From positions 50,430 to 114,429 of the forward strand of contig CACIDN010000003.1 in NCBI GenBank assembly GCA_902585415.1: 64,000 bases of DNA. Reading direction: 5' to 3'. Below, piece by piece: positions 53,606 to 62,533 of this stretch. The translations under genes were made by a program, and so were the position numbers. Below the pieces are notes generated by a model. It was not told the origin of the DNA. It saw only the letters and a list, made by a program, of their open reading frames with translations, and searched no databases. This stretch comes from an uncultured Pelagibacteraceae bacterium. Its GTDB lineage: Bacteria; Pseudomonadota; Alphaproteobacteria; Pelagibacterales; Pelagibacteraceae. Numbering within the stretch: the first letter of the stretch is position 1; the number at the start of each line of letters is the position of its first letter.

Positions 53606-55219
53606 ATGAAAAAATTTAATATTTGGTACCTAAGCTCTTTTCTCATCTCTTTTGTAGTTTTAATTCCTATAGTAACTGTTTCTCTAAGTTTTTTCGAGGA
53701 GACAACAGAATATTATAAAATTTTAAAAGAAACTTTTTTAATAGAATATATTTACAATTCTGCAACTTTATTACTTGGAGTTTTGATTTTAACATTTATC
53801 TTTGGAACAGGCACAGCTTATCTCGTTTCTTTTTATGATTTTCCAGGAAGTAATTTTTTTAAATGGGCATTAATATTATCTTTTGCTGTTCCTCCGTATA
53901 TTTATGCATACTCTATTTTTGCTTTTTTTGATAATTACGGTACTGCTTTTACAATTCTAAAAAATTTATTTGGTGATGGGGAATACAATAAACACATACC
54001 GAAATTTAGTGGAATGTTTGGAGCGACATTATCATTATCCTTTTCTTTGTTTGCCTATGTATATATTTTAGCTAGAGCTTCTTTTTTATATCAGTCTCAA
54101 AATTTAATAGATCTTAGTAAAAATTTGGGATTTTCTAAAATAAGGTCTTTTTTACAAGTTATTTTACCATCTGCTAGACCTGCAATAGTTGCTGGATTAT
54201 CCTTAGTGGCAATGGAAACTTTAGCAGAATTTGGTGCTGTAGATTTCTTTTCAATAAATACCCTTACAACTGGAATATATAATTCATGGATAACATTTGA
54301 TGACCTTGCATTTGCAAATAGGCTTTCATTCTTTTTATTGTTATTTATTTTTGCTTTATTTATTTTAGAAAATTTATCAAGAAATCAAGCAAAATATCAT
54401 TCAAACTCATCGAGCAGATTTAAACAACGAGATAAATATAAATTAAATGGAGGAAAAAGTTTTTTGGCATTTATATTTTGTTTTATAATATTTTTTTTAA
54501 GTTTCATATTTCCATCTACCCAAATGTTATATTGGACAATTATTTATTCAGATAATCTTTTTGATTTAAAAGTGATAAGTCTAATTTACAATACTTTATA
54601 TTTAGTTTTTTTATCAAGTTTAGCACTTATCATTTTTTCATTTATATCTAATTACGGTATGAGAGTTTCAAAAAGCAAACCATTAAACATGATGAATACT
54701 CTATCAATATCTGGATATGCTATACCAGGTGTAATCTTAGCAATTGCATTTATTACTTTTATTGCATGGTTTGATAATAATTTTGTAAAATTTTTTGGAT
54801 TTGAGTCTGTTAAAAAGGTATTTTTTGGCTCAATACTAGGACTTGTTATAGTTTATTTTATAAGATTTTATTCTTTAGCTTGTAACGGTATAAAGTCTGG
54901 ATACGAAAAAATTAACCTTTCTGTCGATGAGAGCGCATATTTACTAGGTTATTCAAAAATTAAAACATTTGTTAATTTACATATACCTTATTTGAGGAAT
55001 TCAGTTTTATTTGTAACAATTTTAATATCTCTTGAAATAATTAGAGAACTTCCAATTACTTTAATTTTAAGGCCATTTAATTTTGAAACATTCGCAACTA
55101 CTGCGTATATATACGCATCCGAGGATTTATTAGAGGCAGCTGCAGCACCGTCCTTAATTTTAATCTTAATTTCTAGTGTATTTATTTTGTCAACATCTAA
55201 GTTTATATTGCGAGATTAA
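53606..55219 (+). CDS. Iron(III) ABC transporter permease
   Basis: The 537-residue integral membrane protein has about twelve hydrophobic segments in two halves, each with a binding-protein-dependent transport loop: EFGAVDFFSINTLTTGIYN in the first and an ESAYLLGYSKIKTF-type segment in the second. This fused two-domain layout matches FbpB/SfuB iron permeases. It moves Fe3+ across the inner membrane. The ATPase gene follows with no gap. Confidence 0.92.
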   Translation: MKKFNIWYLSSFLISFVVLIPIVTVSLSFFEETTEYYKILKETFLIEYIYNSATLLLGVLILTFIFGTGTAYLVSFYDFPGSNFFKWALILSFAVPPYIYAYSIFAFFDNYGTAFTILKNLFGDGEYNKHIPKFSGMFGATLSLSFSLFAYVYILARASFLYQSQNLIDLSKNLGFSKIRSFLQVILPSARPAIVAGLSLVAMETLAEFGAVDFFSINTLTTGIYNSWITFDDLAFANRLSFFLLLFIFALFILENLSRNQAKYHSNSSSRFKQRDKYKLNGGKSFLAFIFCFIIFFLSFIFPSTQMLYWTIIYSDNLFDLKVISLIYNTLYLVFLSSLALIIFSFISNYGMRVSKSKPLNMMNTLSISGYAIPGVILAIAFITFIAWFDNNFVKFFGFESVKKVFFGSILGLVIVYFIRFYSLACNGIKSGYEKINLSVDESAYLLGYSKIKTFVNLHIPYLRNSVLFVTILISLEIIRELPITLILRPFNFETFATTAYIYASEDLLEAAAAPSLILILISSVFILSTSKFILRD

Positions 55220-56275
55220 ATGAAAAATATTTTCGAAATTAAAAACGTAAATTTTTCAGTAGATGGAATTGAAAAAGTAAAAAACGTTTCTTTTTCTATT
55301 GAAAATGAGGGAGATATAATTTGTTTGTTAGGACCTTCTGGTATAGGCAAAACTACAATCTTAAGAACTATAGCAGGGCTTGAAAAAATTAATAAAGGTG
55401 AAATTTTTCTAAAAGGACAGTTAATATCTTCAAAAGATAATCATGTCGAACCTGAGAACAGAAATATATCATTAGCTTTTCAGGATAATTGTTTATTCCC
55501 CCACTACACTGTAGAAAAAAATATCCAAATAGCTGTTAATAGAAATAAAAATAAAATAAAAAAAATCATCCCAGATTTTATAATTAAATTGTTAAATTTA
55601 AATAATGTCTTAAAAAAATTTCCTCATCAAATAAGTGCTGGTGAAGCTCAACGTGTTTCTCTCGCAAGATCACTATTATTTGAACCAGACTTATTACTTT
55701 TAGATGAACCACTGTCAAACGTTGATCAAAGCTTCAAGGAAGAAATACAAATACAGCTAAAAAAAATTTTAAAAAATTTAAAAATAACTACAATTGTAGT
55801 AACTCACGATTCCTATGAGGCTTTTTATTTAGCTAATAAATGTGGAGTTATTTTAGATGAGAAATTAAAACAGTTTGATGATCCTTATAAAGTCTATCAT
55901 TATCCAAATTCTGTTAGTGTAGTTAATTTTTTAAACAGAGGAATTTTAATACCAGCCAAAGTCACTGGGAAAAACACATTAGAAAATGATGATTTAGGTA
56001 TTATTGAGGGTAAATTTGTTAAACCTACTGAAATTGGTTCTAATGTAAAATTATTATTACAACCCGAAGATCTTATTCATGACGATAAAAGTAACTTAAA
56101 ATTTGATGTGGTAGACAGAAAATTTAGAGGAACTAATTTTATTTATACTCTTAGAACAGAAAAAGGAAACTTAATACCTGTTTTTGTTCACTCACACCAT
56201 ATTCACCAACATGATATAGATGAGAAATTTGGTATCAAGAAACCAGTTTATATTGATCATTTGGTTTGTTTTTAA
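55220..56275 (+). CDS. Iron(III) ABC transporter ATP-binding protein
   Basis: The 351-residue protein has Walker A (LLGPSGIGKTTILRTIAG), a signature HQISAGEAQRVSLARSLL in which SAGEA replaces the usual SGGQQ, Walker B (LLLLDEPLSNVD) and a switch His in VVTHDSYEA. A C-terminal regulatory domain follows about residue 240. It powers the iron permease. It starts directly after the permease stop codon and converges on the ScfR-like gene, with one base between the stops. Confidence 0.93.
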   Translation: MKNIFEIKNVNFSVDGIEKVKNVSFSIENEGDIICLLGPSGIGKTTILRTIAGLEKINKGEIFLKGQLISSKDNHVEPENRNISLAFQDNCLFPHYTVEKNIQIAVNRNKNKIKKIIPDFIIKLLNLNNVLKKFPHQISAGEAQRVSLARSLLFEPDLLLLDEPLSNVDQSFKEEIQIQLKKILKNLKITTIVVTHDSYEAFYLANKCGVILDEKLKQFDDPYKVYHYPNSVSVVNFLNRGILIPAKVTGKNTLENDDLGIIEGKFVKPTEIGSNVKLLLQPEDLIHDDKSNLKFDVVDRKFRGTNFIYTLRTEKGNLIPVFVHSHHIHQHDIDEKFGIKKPVYIDHLVCF

Positions 56276-56276
56276 A

Positions 56277-57707
56277 TTATTTATCTGTCTTGACATAAAC
56301 TGAAACTCCTCTTGAATTTATATCTACATCAAATTTTTTATGAAGAGGAGGAAATGCCCTTTGAGAACAATCCAATCTATCACAAGTTCTACATGATACG
56401 CCAATTGGTATTTCAGTTTTTTTATCATTTAAATTTAAATTTTCTGTATATACAAAGTCCTTTGCATATTTTGCCTCACAACCCAAACCAATAGACAGCA
56501 TACTTTTCTTTCTACCGTATCTACCGACACCTTTCTCTACTGTTTTTGCAATACAAACGTATTTTTTTCCATTACTCATTTTACTAACAGCTGCTTGAAT
56601 TACACCAGGTCTAGTAAAAGCTGAATAGACATTCCATCTAGGGCATGCTCCACCATATCTTGGTATTTCAATACCAGACAAAGAAAATCTTTTTGATATA
56701 TTTCCAGCTATATCTACTCTTAACATATGAAAAGGTATACCAGGTAACTTAGGATCCTGCAGACAAGTTACCCTATGAGCTACTTGTTCAAAAGATGTTG
56801 CAAATGTATTTTGCAGTAATTCCAAATCATATTTTAATTTTTTACATTCAGAATGAAATAATTTATAAGGCATCAATATAGCTGCAGCACAATAATTTAA
56901 TAATGCTATTTTTGTTAATCTTTTTGCTTCATCTGAGGGAAATTTAAATTCTGATAAATAGTCATTAATTTCGTTTATAGCTCCTTCTTGAGCAATCTGA
57001 GCTGCCGCATGTAATTTTTTTGTCTCTAATGAATTATATTCACTTAAGAGGAGTTCTTTATTATTTTTATTATAAATTTTTGAAAATGGCTTTCCCTCTT
57101 CTGGAATAATATCTTTAACATTAATTGAATACTCTGTTCTTAAAAAATCACAAAGTGCAATATATCTAGTTCTATTATTTACTTGAACTTTTTCAAAAAT
57201 TTTGTTTGCAAACTCTTCAAGTTTCGGAAAATAATTTTTTTTCTCTTGTAAAAAATCAGATATTACTTCACCTGGAAATGAAGTCTTACGGCTGTCAATT
57301 ATTTTACCTGAAAGTGTCTCAACTTTACTTATAATTTCGTGGTCTTTTTGTTTATAGTTATCACCTAGTTTAATCAAAGCTCTTGCTATTTTAGGGTTAG
57401 TATTTACAAGATCTTTTACTTCAGGACCAAGAATATCTAGATCTTCAAATAATTGATCATCTAACAACTCTGAAATATCATTCACTAAATTTAAATCTGA
57501 TTTATTAGTTAAATCTGATAATTCTATTTTAAGCTCTTCACAAACTTTAAGAAGTAAATCTCCATCGATTTTTCTTTTACCGCTTTCTATTAAATTTAAA
57601 TAACTAGGAGAAATTCCAAGTTGTTCAGCCAATTTGTTAGCTTGAAGCCCCATTTGTCTTCTAAAAGACTTTATTTTTGGGCCAATTTTTACATCTAATT
57701 GACTCAT
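56277..57707 (-). CDS. ScfR/RamB-like helix-turn-helix regulator
   Basis: The 476-residue protein begins with an XRE-type helix-turn-helix (GLQANKLAEQLGISPSYLNL, IESGKRKIDGDLLLKV). The middle corresponds to the DUF955/ImmA-IrrE region but lacks an HExxH motif (it reads LHAAAQIAQEGAINE). The C-terminal domain contains GVSCRTCDRLDCSQRAFPP, a cysteine cluster. This architecture fits the short-chain fatty acyl regulators, such as RamB and ScfR/MccR, that control acetate, propionate and glyoxylate-bypass genes. It is divergent from aceA, an expected target. The gene probably also controls itself through the palindrome next to its start. Confidence 0.85.
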   Translation of the reverse strand: MSQLDVKIGPKIKSFRRQMGLQANKLAEQLGISPSYLNLIESGKRKIDGDLLLKVCEELKIELSDLTNKSDLNLVNDISELLDDQLFEDLDILGPEVKDLVNTNPKIARALIKLGDNYKQKDHEIISKVETLSGKIIDSRKTSFPGEVISDFLQEKKNYFPKLEEFANKIFEKVQVNNRTRYIALCDFLRTEYSINVKDIIPEEGKPFSKIYNKNNKELLLSEYNSLETKKLHAAAQIAQEGAINEINDYLSEFKFPSDEAKRLTKIALLNYCAAAILMPYKLFHSECKKLKYDLELLQNTFATSFEQVAHRVTCLQDPKLPGIPFHMLRVDIAGNISKRFSLSGIEIPRYGGACPRWNVYSAFTRPGVIQAAVSKMSNGKKYVCIAKTVEKGVGRYGRKKSMLSIGLGCEAKYAKDFVYTENLNLNDKKTEIPIGVSCRTCDRLDCSQRAFPPLHKKFDVDINSRGVSVYVKTDK

Positions 57708-57716
57708 AATTTTCTA

Positions 57717-57746
57717 TTTGTAAATTTTGTAAATTATAATTTACAA
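57717..57746. promoter_or_regulatory. Palindromic operator-like site A near the regulator gene
   Basis: Nine-base perfect inverted arms TTGTAAATT and AATTTACAA enclose an 11-base centre that contains another TTTGTAAA-like copy. The site starts 10 bases upstream of the regulator start codon. TATAAT at 57735-57740 lies inside it on the plus strand; read on the minus strand, TATAAT at 57738-57733 could be the -10 box of the regulator. Autoregulation is likely. Confidence 0.6.
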
Positions 57747-57789
57747 TTAATTTCTCTATTTTACAAGGATTATTAACTTATTACTGGAT

Positions 57790-57820
57790 TTTGTAAACTT
57801 TGTAAATTATAAAGTTTACA
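57790..57820. promoter_or_regulatory. Palindromic operator-like site B near aceA and a small ORF
   Basis: Ten-base perfect inverted arms TGTAAACTTT (57792-57801) and AAAGTTTACA (57811-57820) enclose a 9-base centre GTAAATTAT. The site is related to site A by the repeated TTTGTAAA half-site, also seen in published RamB-type motifs. TATAAA at 57808-57813 could be a -10 box overlapped by the operator. The right edge shares its last base with the ATG of the small ORF at 57820. Confidence 0.6.
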
Positions 57821-57984
57821 TGAACAACAAAAACAAGTTAAAAAATCAAGTAAATAAGGCTTTTAATTCAGACCACGAGAATCATAATCATTCTGACAGC
57901 TCTGGAATTTATTTAAGAGATGATCATTGTGACTGGGGTTCAAGCGGTATGAATGAGTTTACTAACGAGTATAATAGTAACTAA
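57820..57984 (+). CDS. 54-residue histidine-containing small ORF upstream of aceA
   Basis: This frame starts with ATG at 57820 and encodes 54 residues. The product is hydrophilic, with DHENHNHSD at about 19-26 and DDHCDWG at about 34-40, so a metal-binding role is possible. No ribosome-binding site precedes it. If the TATAAA box at 57808 is the real -10, the transcript would start at or near the ATG, that is leaderless. It ends 39 bases before aceA. Real but unproven; it could also be an aceA leader. Confidence 0.5.
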   Translation: MNNKNKLKNQVNKAFNSDHENHNHSDSSGIYLRDDHCDWGSSGMNEFTNEYNSN

Positions 57985-58023
57985 ATTTGAAGTCTTAATT
58001 ATTAATTATTTTCTAAGGAAAAA

Positions 58024-59301
58024 ATGAGCTCCGAGTCTAAGATATCATATGACCTAAAAAGATTTGCAGGAGTTAAAAGAGATTATACCCCTAAAGATGT
58101 AGAAAGATTGAGAGGATCTATAAAAATAGAGTATTCGATGTGTAAACATCAATCTCAAAAATTATGGAGATTATTAAACTCAGAACCTTATGTTAATACA
58201 TTAGGTTCATTATCTGGAAATCATGCAGTTCAGCATGCAAAAGCAGGCCTTAAAGCAATTTACCTAAGTGGATGGCAAGTCGCTGCAGATGCTAACAGTG
58301 CAGGTGAAATGTACCCCGATCAATCATTATATCCATACGATAGCGCACCAAAATTAGTTGAGTCTATGAATAATGCTTTGATGAGAGCAGATCAAATTCA
58401 GCACATGGAAATTAAAGATGGTCAAATGAAATCTAAAGATAGAGTTGATTACATGTTGCCAATAATTGCAGATGGTGAGGCTGGATTTGGCGGACCACTA
58501 AATGTTTTTGAGTTAGCAAAAAAATTTATAAAAGCTGGTGCTGCTGGGGTTCATTTTGAGGACCAGCTAGCAAGTGAGAAAAAATGTGGACATATGGGTG
58601 GAAAAGTATTGGTTCCAACAAGCACTATGATAAAAAATTTAAAAGCAGCTAGATTGGCTGCAGATATTGCTGATGTTCCTTTGATAATTTTAGCAAGAAC
58701 AGATGCAAATGCAGCAAAATTAATTACGAACGATCATGATGAAAACGATAAACCCTTTCTAACTGGCGAGAGATCACCAGAAGGATTTTATTATGTTAAA
58801 CATGGAATTGATCAAGCAATCTCAAGAGGACTTGCTTATGCACCATACTCTGACTTAATTTGGTGCGAGACAGCAACTCCAAATTTAGAGGAAGCTAAAA
58901 AATTTGCTGACGCAATACACAATAAATTTCCAGGTAAATTACTAGCTTATAACTGCTCACCATCTTTTAATTGGAAAAAACACTTGTCAGATTCTGAAAT
59001 TGCAACTTTTCAACAAAAAATTAGTGCGATGGGATATAAATTTCAATTCATCACACTTGCGGGCTTTCATACACAAAATATTGCAATTTTTGAATTAGCA
59101 GAAAAGTATAAAAAAGAAGGTATGACTGCATATTCAAGAATTCAAGAGCAGGAATTTGCAAGAGAAAAAGATGGATACACTAGTGTAAAACATCAAAGAG
59201 AAGTTGGAACATCATATTTTGATGCTGTTTCAAATACGATTAGTGATGGAAAAAGTTCTACAACTGCTATGGAAGGTTCAACGGAAAAAGAGCAATTTTA
59301 A
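58024..59301 (+). CDS. aceA: Isocitrate lyase
   Basis: The 425-residue protein has [17 protein letters not shown], containing the catalytic KKCGH motif. It also has [19 protein letters not shown] and [14 protein letters not shown]. It cleaves isocitrate to glyoxylate and succinate, the first step of the glyoxylate bypass. The length is close to the short bacterial form. A ScfR/RamB-type regulator is divergent upstream, with twin palindromes between them. A malate synthase gene is not in the window. Confidence 0.96.
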   Translation: MSSESKISYDLKRFAGVKRDYTPKDVERLRGSIKIEYSMCKHQSQKLWRLLNSEPYVNTLGSLSGNHAVQHAKAGLKAIYLSGWQVAADANSAGEMYPDQSLYPYDSAPKLVESMNNALMRADQIQHMEIKDGQMKSKDRVDYMLPIIADGEAGFGGPLNVFELAKKFIKAGAAGVHFEDQLASEKKCGHMGGKVLVPTSTMIKNLKAARLAADIADVPLIILARTDANAAKLITNDHDENDKPFLTGERSPEGFYYVKHGIDQAISRGLAYAPYSDLIWCETATPNLEEAKKFADAIHNKFPGKLLAYNCSPSFNWKKHLSDSEIATFQQKISAMGYKFQFITLAGFHTQNIAIFELAEKYKKEGMTAYSRIQEQEFAREKDGYTSVKHQREVGTSYFDAVSNTISDGKSSTTAMEGSTEKEQF

Positions 59302-59344
59302 ATTAATTATTTACAAATAAAAAATATTTATATAAATTTACTTT

Positions 59345-59407
59345 ATGGGGTGCCGTTAAGGCTGAGAAATACCCATTGAACCTGTCCGGTAATTCAGAAA
59401 GGGATAA
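59345..59407 (+). promoter_or_regulatory. TPP riboswitch (THI box)
   Basis: The conserved THI-box parts appear in order: GGGGTGCC, GGCTGAGAAATACCC and GAACCTG, then the closing TCCGGTAATTCAG. The element is compact and ends at the start codon of the next gene. CTTT at 59341-59344 can pair with AAAG at 59398-59401, part of the ribosome-binding site AAAGGG, so TPP binding probably blocks translation initiation of the downstream transporter. I saw no terminator hairpin after it. Confidence 0.93.
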
Positions 59408-60838
59408 ATGGAACAACAAAATATTTTAAATCCAACATCTGCTATTACCCTAATTTTATTAATTAGTTTTTCTTTTGTTATGATTGGATTTTTTTACTCG
59501 AAAAAATTCAAAAGTTTAAATAATTACTTAGTAGCGAATAGATCAGTTGGAACGTTCTCATTAACATGTAGTCTGGTAGCCTCAGCTTTGGGTACTTGGA
59601 TTTTGTTTGGTCCTGCATCGGCCGCAACGTGGGGCGGGATAGGCGCAGTTATTGGTTACTCATTAGGAACTGCATTTCCTTTATTTGCAATTATTTTTAT
59701 TGGAAAAATATTTAGAAATTCTTACCCAAAATCAAAAACTTTAATCGAAGTTATTAGATTAAGGTTTGGAAAACATTTATTTAAGCTGATCTTAATTTTA
59801 TCTTTATTTTATATGACTATTTTTTTGATTGCAGAGGTTACAGCTGTATCTATTTTGATAAATTATATTTCAGGAACAAAATTATGGATTACTGCCTTAA
59901 TAGTTATTTCTAGTTCCCTTATATATACTTTATATGGCGGTTTGAGAGCTTCAATATTCACTGACAATATTCAATTTATATTTTTTACATTATTGTTGTT
60001 AATAGCTTTTTCTTATTTATTTTCATTTAATACAAACGAATTCAGTTTTGAATTTATACATAAAAATAAACCAAATTTATTAAGTAAAAATTATATTCCT
60101 AACTTTACCGCAGGTTTAACATTCTTTATTGCTGTTGCAGCTACTAATCTTTTTCATCAAGGTAATTGGCAAAGAGTTTACGCTGCAAAAAATTACGATG
60201 TTTTAAAAAAGAGTTTGTTGTTTTCCTTTTTAATTATAATTCCCATTGTATATATGATGGGTTTTACAGGATTAGTATCTGTATCTAAAAATTTAAATGT
60301 TACGCCTGATCTTGCTTTTTTTTCTTTATTATTAAACAAAGAGATACCTACGTTGTCTATTATAGTCATTTTACTGGGTATATCTTTGACTATAAGCAGT
60401 ATAGATACACTTATAAATGCTATATCAAGTCTTATAATAGTAGATGGAAAAAAAATTTTAAGTTCTAATAAAGATTACTTAAAATTATCTAGAAATATAA
60501 TTATAGGCCTTTCTTTTATTGCTTTATATGTTGCCTCAAAAGGTTTTAGTATTTTATATCTATTTTTGCTAGCCGACCTGTTTTGTTGTGCAGCAGTTTT
60601 AAGTATATTTTATAGTTTTTTCTCTAAATCATTTAGTGAAAAAACAGCTTATATCTCTATTGTAGTTGGGTTGTTAGGTGGTATATTGTTATTTCCAAGT
60701 CCTGATTTTTCAAAAAGTATCTTAGTTGGTATTCTATTTCCTGCTAGCTATTTCCCAGAGTTTGTAACACAATCTCTTTTATTTCTGTCATTTATAGCGG
60801 CAACATTGCTTCCAGTTTTAACTTGGAAAGTAAAGTAA
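59408..60838 (+). CDS. thiV: Sodium:solute symporter, probable thiamine-precursor transporter (ThiV-like)
   Basis: The 476-residue protein has about 12-13 hydrophobic segments and the SSS-family pattern, such as LVASALGTWILFGPASAATW, IGYSLGTAFPLF and RLRFGKHLF. The TPP riboswitch directly upstream shows that it is controlled by thiamine pyrophosphate. SAR11 bacteria are known to need the pyrimidine precursor HMP rather than thiamine, and ThiV is the proposed HMP transporter with this riboswitch. The assignment therefore rests on family plus riboswitch; the transported compound is inferred. Confidence 0.85.
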   Translation: MEQQNILNPTSAITLILLISFSFVMIGFFYSKKFKSLNNYLVANRSVGTFSLTCSLVASALGTWILFGPASAATWGGIGAVIGYSLGTAFPLFAIIFIGKIFRNSYPKSKTLIEVIRLRFGKHLFKLILILSLFYMTIFLIAEVTAVSILINYISGTKLWITALIVISSSLIYTLYGGLRASIFTDNIQFIFFTLLLLIAFSYLFSFNTNEFSFEFIHKNKPNLLSKNYIPNFTAGLTFFIAVAATNLFHQGNWQRVYAAKNYDVLKKSLLFSFLIIIPIVYMMGFTGLVSVSKNLNVTPDLAFFSLLLNKEIPTLSIIVILLGISLTISSIDTLINAISSLIIVDGKKILSSNKDYLKLSRNIIIGLSFIALYVASKGFSILYLFLLADLFCCAAVLSIFYSFFSKSFSEKTAYISIVVGLLGGILLFPSPDFSKSILVGILFPASYFPEFVTQSLLFLSFIAATLLPVLTWKVK

Positions 60839-60856
60839 ATATATTATTATATAAGA

Positions 60857-61966
60857 ATGTTTGAATTCGTTTTACCATTTATAATATTAATCATCGTTGT
60901 AGTCTTTGTTCATGAATATGGACATTATTATTTTGCACGAAGGTACAGCGTAGGTGTAACAGATTTTTCAATTGGTTTTGGCAAAGAATTATTTGGATGG
61001 AACGATAAATCAGGTACCCGTTGGAAAGTATGCTGGATTCCTTTAGGGGGTTATGTAAAATTTTTTGGAGATAGAAATGTATTTTCCCAAGCTGATCGTG
61101 ACGAAATTCTTAAAAAGTATAATGAAAAGGATAGAAAAAAACTTTTTACATTAAAACCATTATATCAAAGGGCATGGATTGTTTTTGGAGGCCCACTTGC
61201 TAACTTTATATTAGCTATATTTATATTTTTAATGATAAATATTTTTGTTGGAAAGGATTTTACTCCAGCAATGATAAGTGAGGTTGCCAAAGATAGCCCT
61301 GCACAAGTAGCTGGATTAAAAAAGAACGACATAATATTGTCTATCGATGACAATAAAGTTAAGAGTATTTTAGATGTATCTAAATTTATAACGTTATCGA
61401 CATCTGAATTTATTGACTTTAAAGTTTCACGGTATGACCAAGAATTAAATGTAAAAGTAAAACCTAATTTTGTTGAAACCGAGGATAATTTAGGAAATAA
61501 AATTAAAAAAAGGATGGTTGGTATTCAACTTTCACCTTATAAAGATACTGTAAATCACCAAAAACTTGGACCTGTCAAAGCCCTTTATTATTCAGTTACT
61601 GAGGTATATTTTGTTACAACATCCACACTTAAATATTTAGGGACCATTATTACTGGAAAAGGTGACAGTTCACAGCTTGGTGGACCAATAAGAATTGCAA
61701 AAATTTCAGGACAAGTTGCGGAATTCGGAATAGTGCCTTTTTTAAGCATGATGGCTTACATATCTATAAGCTTAGGTTTGATTAATCTTTTTCCAATCCC
61801 TCTTTTAGATGGAGGTCATTTGATGTTTTATGCAATTGAAAAAATCCTTGGAAGACCTTTAACACAGAAAACACAAGAAGGTTTTTTTCGAATCGGAATG
61901 GTTCTATTGTTATCCCTAATGTTTTTTGCAACTTTTAACGATCTTAAGGATTTAGGCCTATTTTAA
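60857..61966 (+). CDS. rseP: Site-2 intramembrane metalloprotease
   Basis: The 369-residue protein has the zinc motif HEYGH near the N-terminus (VFVHEYGHYYFARR), an intervening PDZ domain (AKDSPAQVAGLKKNDIILSI), and the second metal-binding segment NLFPIPLLDGGH near the C-terminus. It is membrane embedded with about four helices. It cleaves transmembrane substrates such as anti-sigma factors or leftover signal peptides. The usual neighbours dxr and bamA are absent here. Confidence 0.93.
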   Translation: MFEFVLPFIILIIVVVFVHEYGHYYFARRYSVGVTDFSIGFGKELFGWNDKSGTRWKVCWIPLGGYVKFFGDRNVFSQADRDEILKKYNEKDRKKLFTLKPLYQRAWIVFGGPLANFILAIFIFLMINIFVGKDFTPAMISEVAKDSPAQVAGLKKNDIILSIDDNKVKSILDVSKFITLSTSEFIDFKVSRYDQELNVKVKPNFVETEDNLGNKIKKRMVGIQLSPYKDTVNHQKLGPVKALYYSVTEVYFVTTSTLKYLGTIITGKGDSSQLGGPIRIAKISGQVAEFGIVPFLSMMAYISISLGLINLFPIPLLDGGHLMFYAIEKILGRPLTQKTQEGFFRIGMVLLLSLMFFATFNDLKDLGLF

Positions 61967-62112
61967 AGGCTTTTTTAAAGCTAAAAAAATCAATAAAATC
62001 AATGTTTTTTTAACACCATATCTTGTGTTAAGAACAAAATTAAACACTAAAAAAAAGCTTGATTTATAAAGGATTTTGTTAACTATAGAAATAACCTAAT
62101 ACCGGAGCTAAA

Positions 62113-62388
62113 ATGAACAAAAAACAATTAGTCGCTAAATTAGCTGGTTCTTTAAACCAAAGTAAAGCTGATGCTGAGCGAACATTTGATACCATAACTA
62201 ACACTATTTTAGATGCATTAAAAAATGACGATTCTGTAAAAATAGCAGGTTTTGGTACTTATAAAGTTGCTAAAAGAAAAGCTAGAATTGGCCGAAATCC
62301 AAGAACAGGAGAACAGATCCAAATTGCGGCTTCTCAAAAGGTAAAATTTTTACCTGCAAAAGCGCTTAAAGAAATATTCAATAAATAG
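62113..62388 (+). CDS. HU-family DNA-binding protein
   Basis: The 91-residue protein matches HU: NKKQLVAKLAGSLNQSKADA, VKIAGFGTYKVAKRKARIG and RNPRTGEQIQIAASQKVKF, with the DNA-contacting arm around RNPRTGEQI. It is a nucleoid protein that bends DNA. Being a single HU/IHF-type gene, a homodimer is likely. A perfect terminator stands directly after it, so it is probably monocistronic. Confidence 0.95.
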   Translation: MNKKQLVAKLAGSLNQSKADAERTFDTITNTILDALKNDDSVKIAGFGTYKVAKRKARIGRNPRTGEQIQIAASQKVKFLPAKALKEIFNK

Positions 62389-62401
62389 ATATTTCCTCTA
62401 G

Positions 62402-62441
62402 ACAGCCTTTATTAATATTGAAAATTAATAAAGGCTGTTTC
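62402..62441 (+). terminator. Rho-independent terminator after HU
   Basis: A 15-base perfect stem, ACAGCCTTTATTAAT (62402-62416) with ATTAATAAAGGCTGT (62424-62438), closes a 7-base loop ATTGAAA and is followed by TTTC. The U tract is short, but the long stem is unusual in this AT-rich sequence. It separates HU from amtB. Confidence 0.85.
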
Positions 62442-62533
62442 TATATGCATTTCCTGCATACCTATTAAATAGTCTTAGCAATAGTTATTGATTTTATAAA
62501 AATTTATAAACTTCTTTTAAACAGGGAGAAATT

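Noticed and set aside
61951..61990. Possible terminator after rseP
   Set aside because: AGGCC and GGCTT can pair only over five positions with a G-U pair and overlap the stop codon; too weak to call.
62448..62462. Inverted repeat ATGCA-N5-TGCAT upstream of amtB
   Set aside because: Five-base arms in AT-rich DNA are expected by chance; no other support for an operator.
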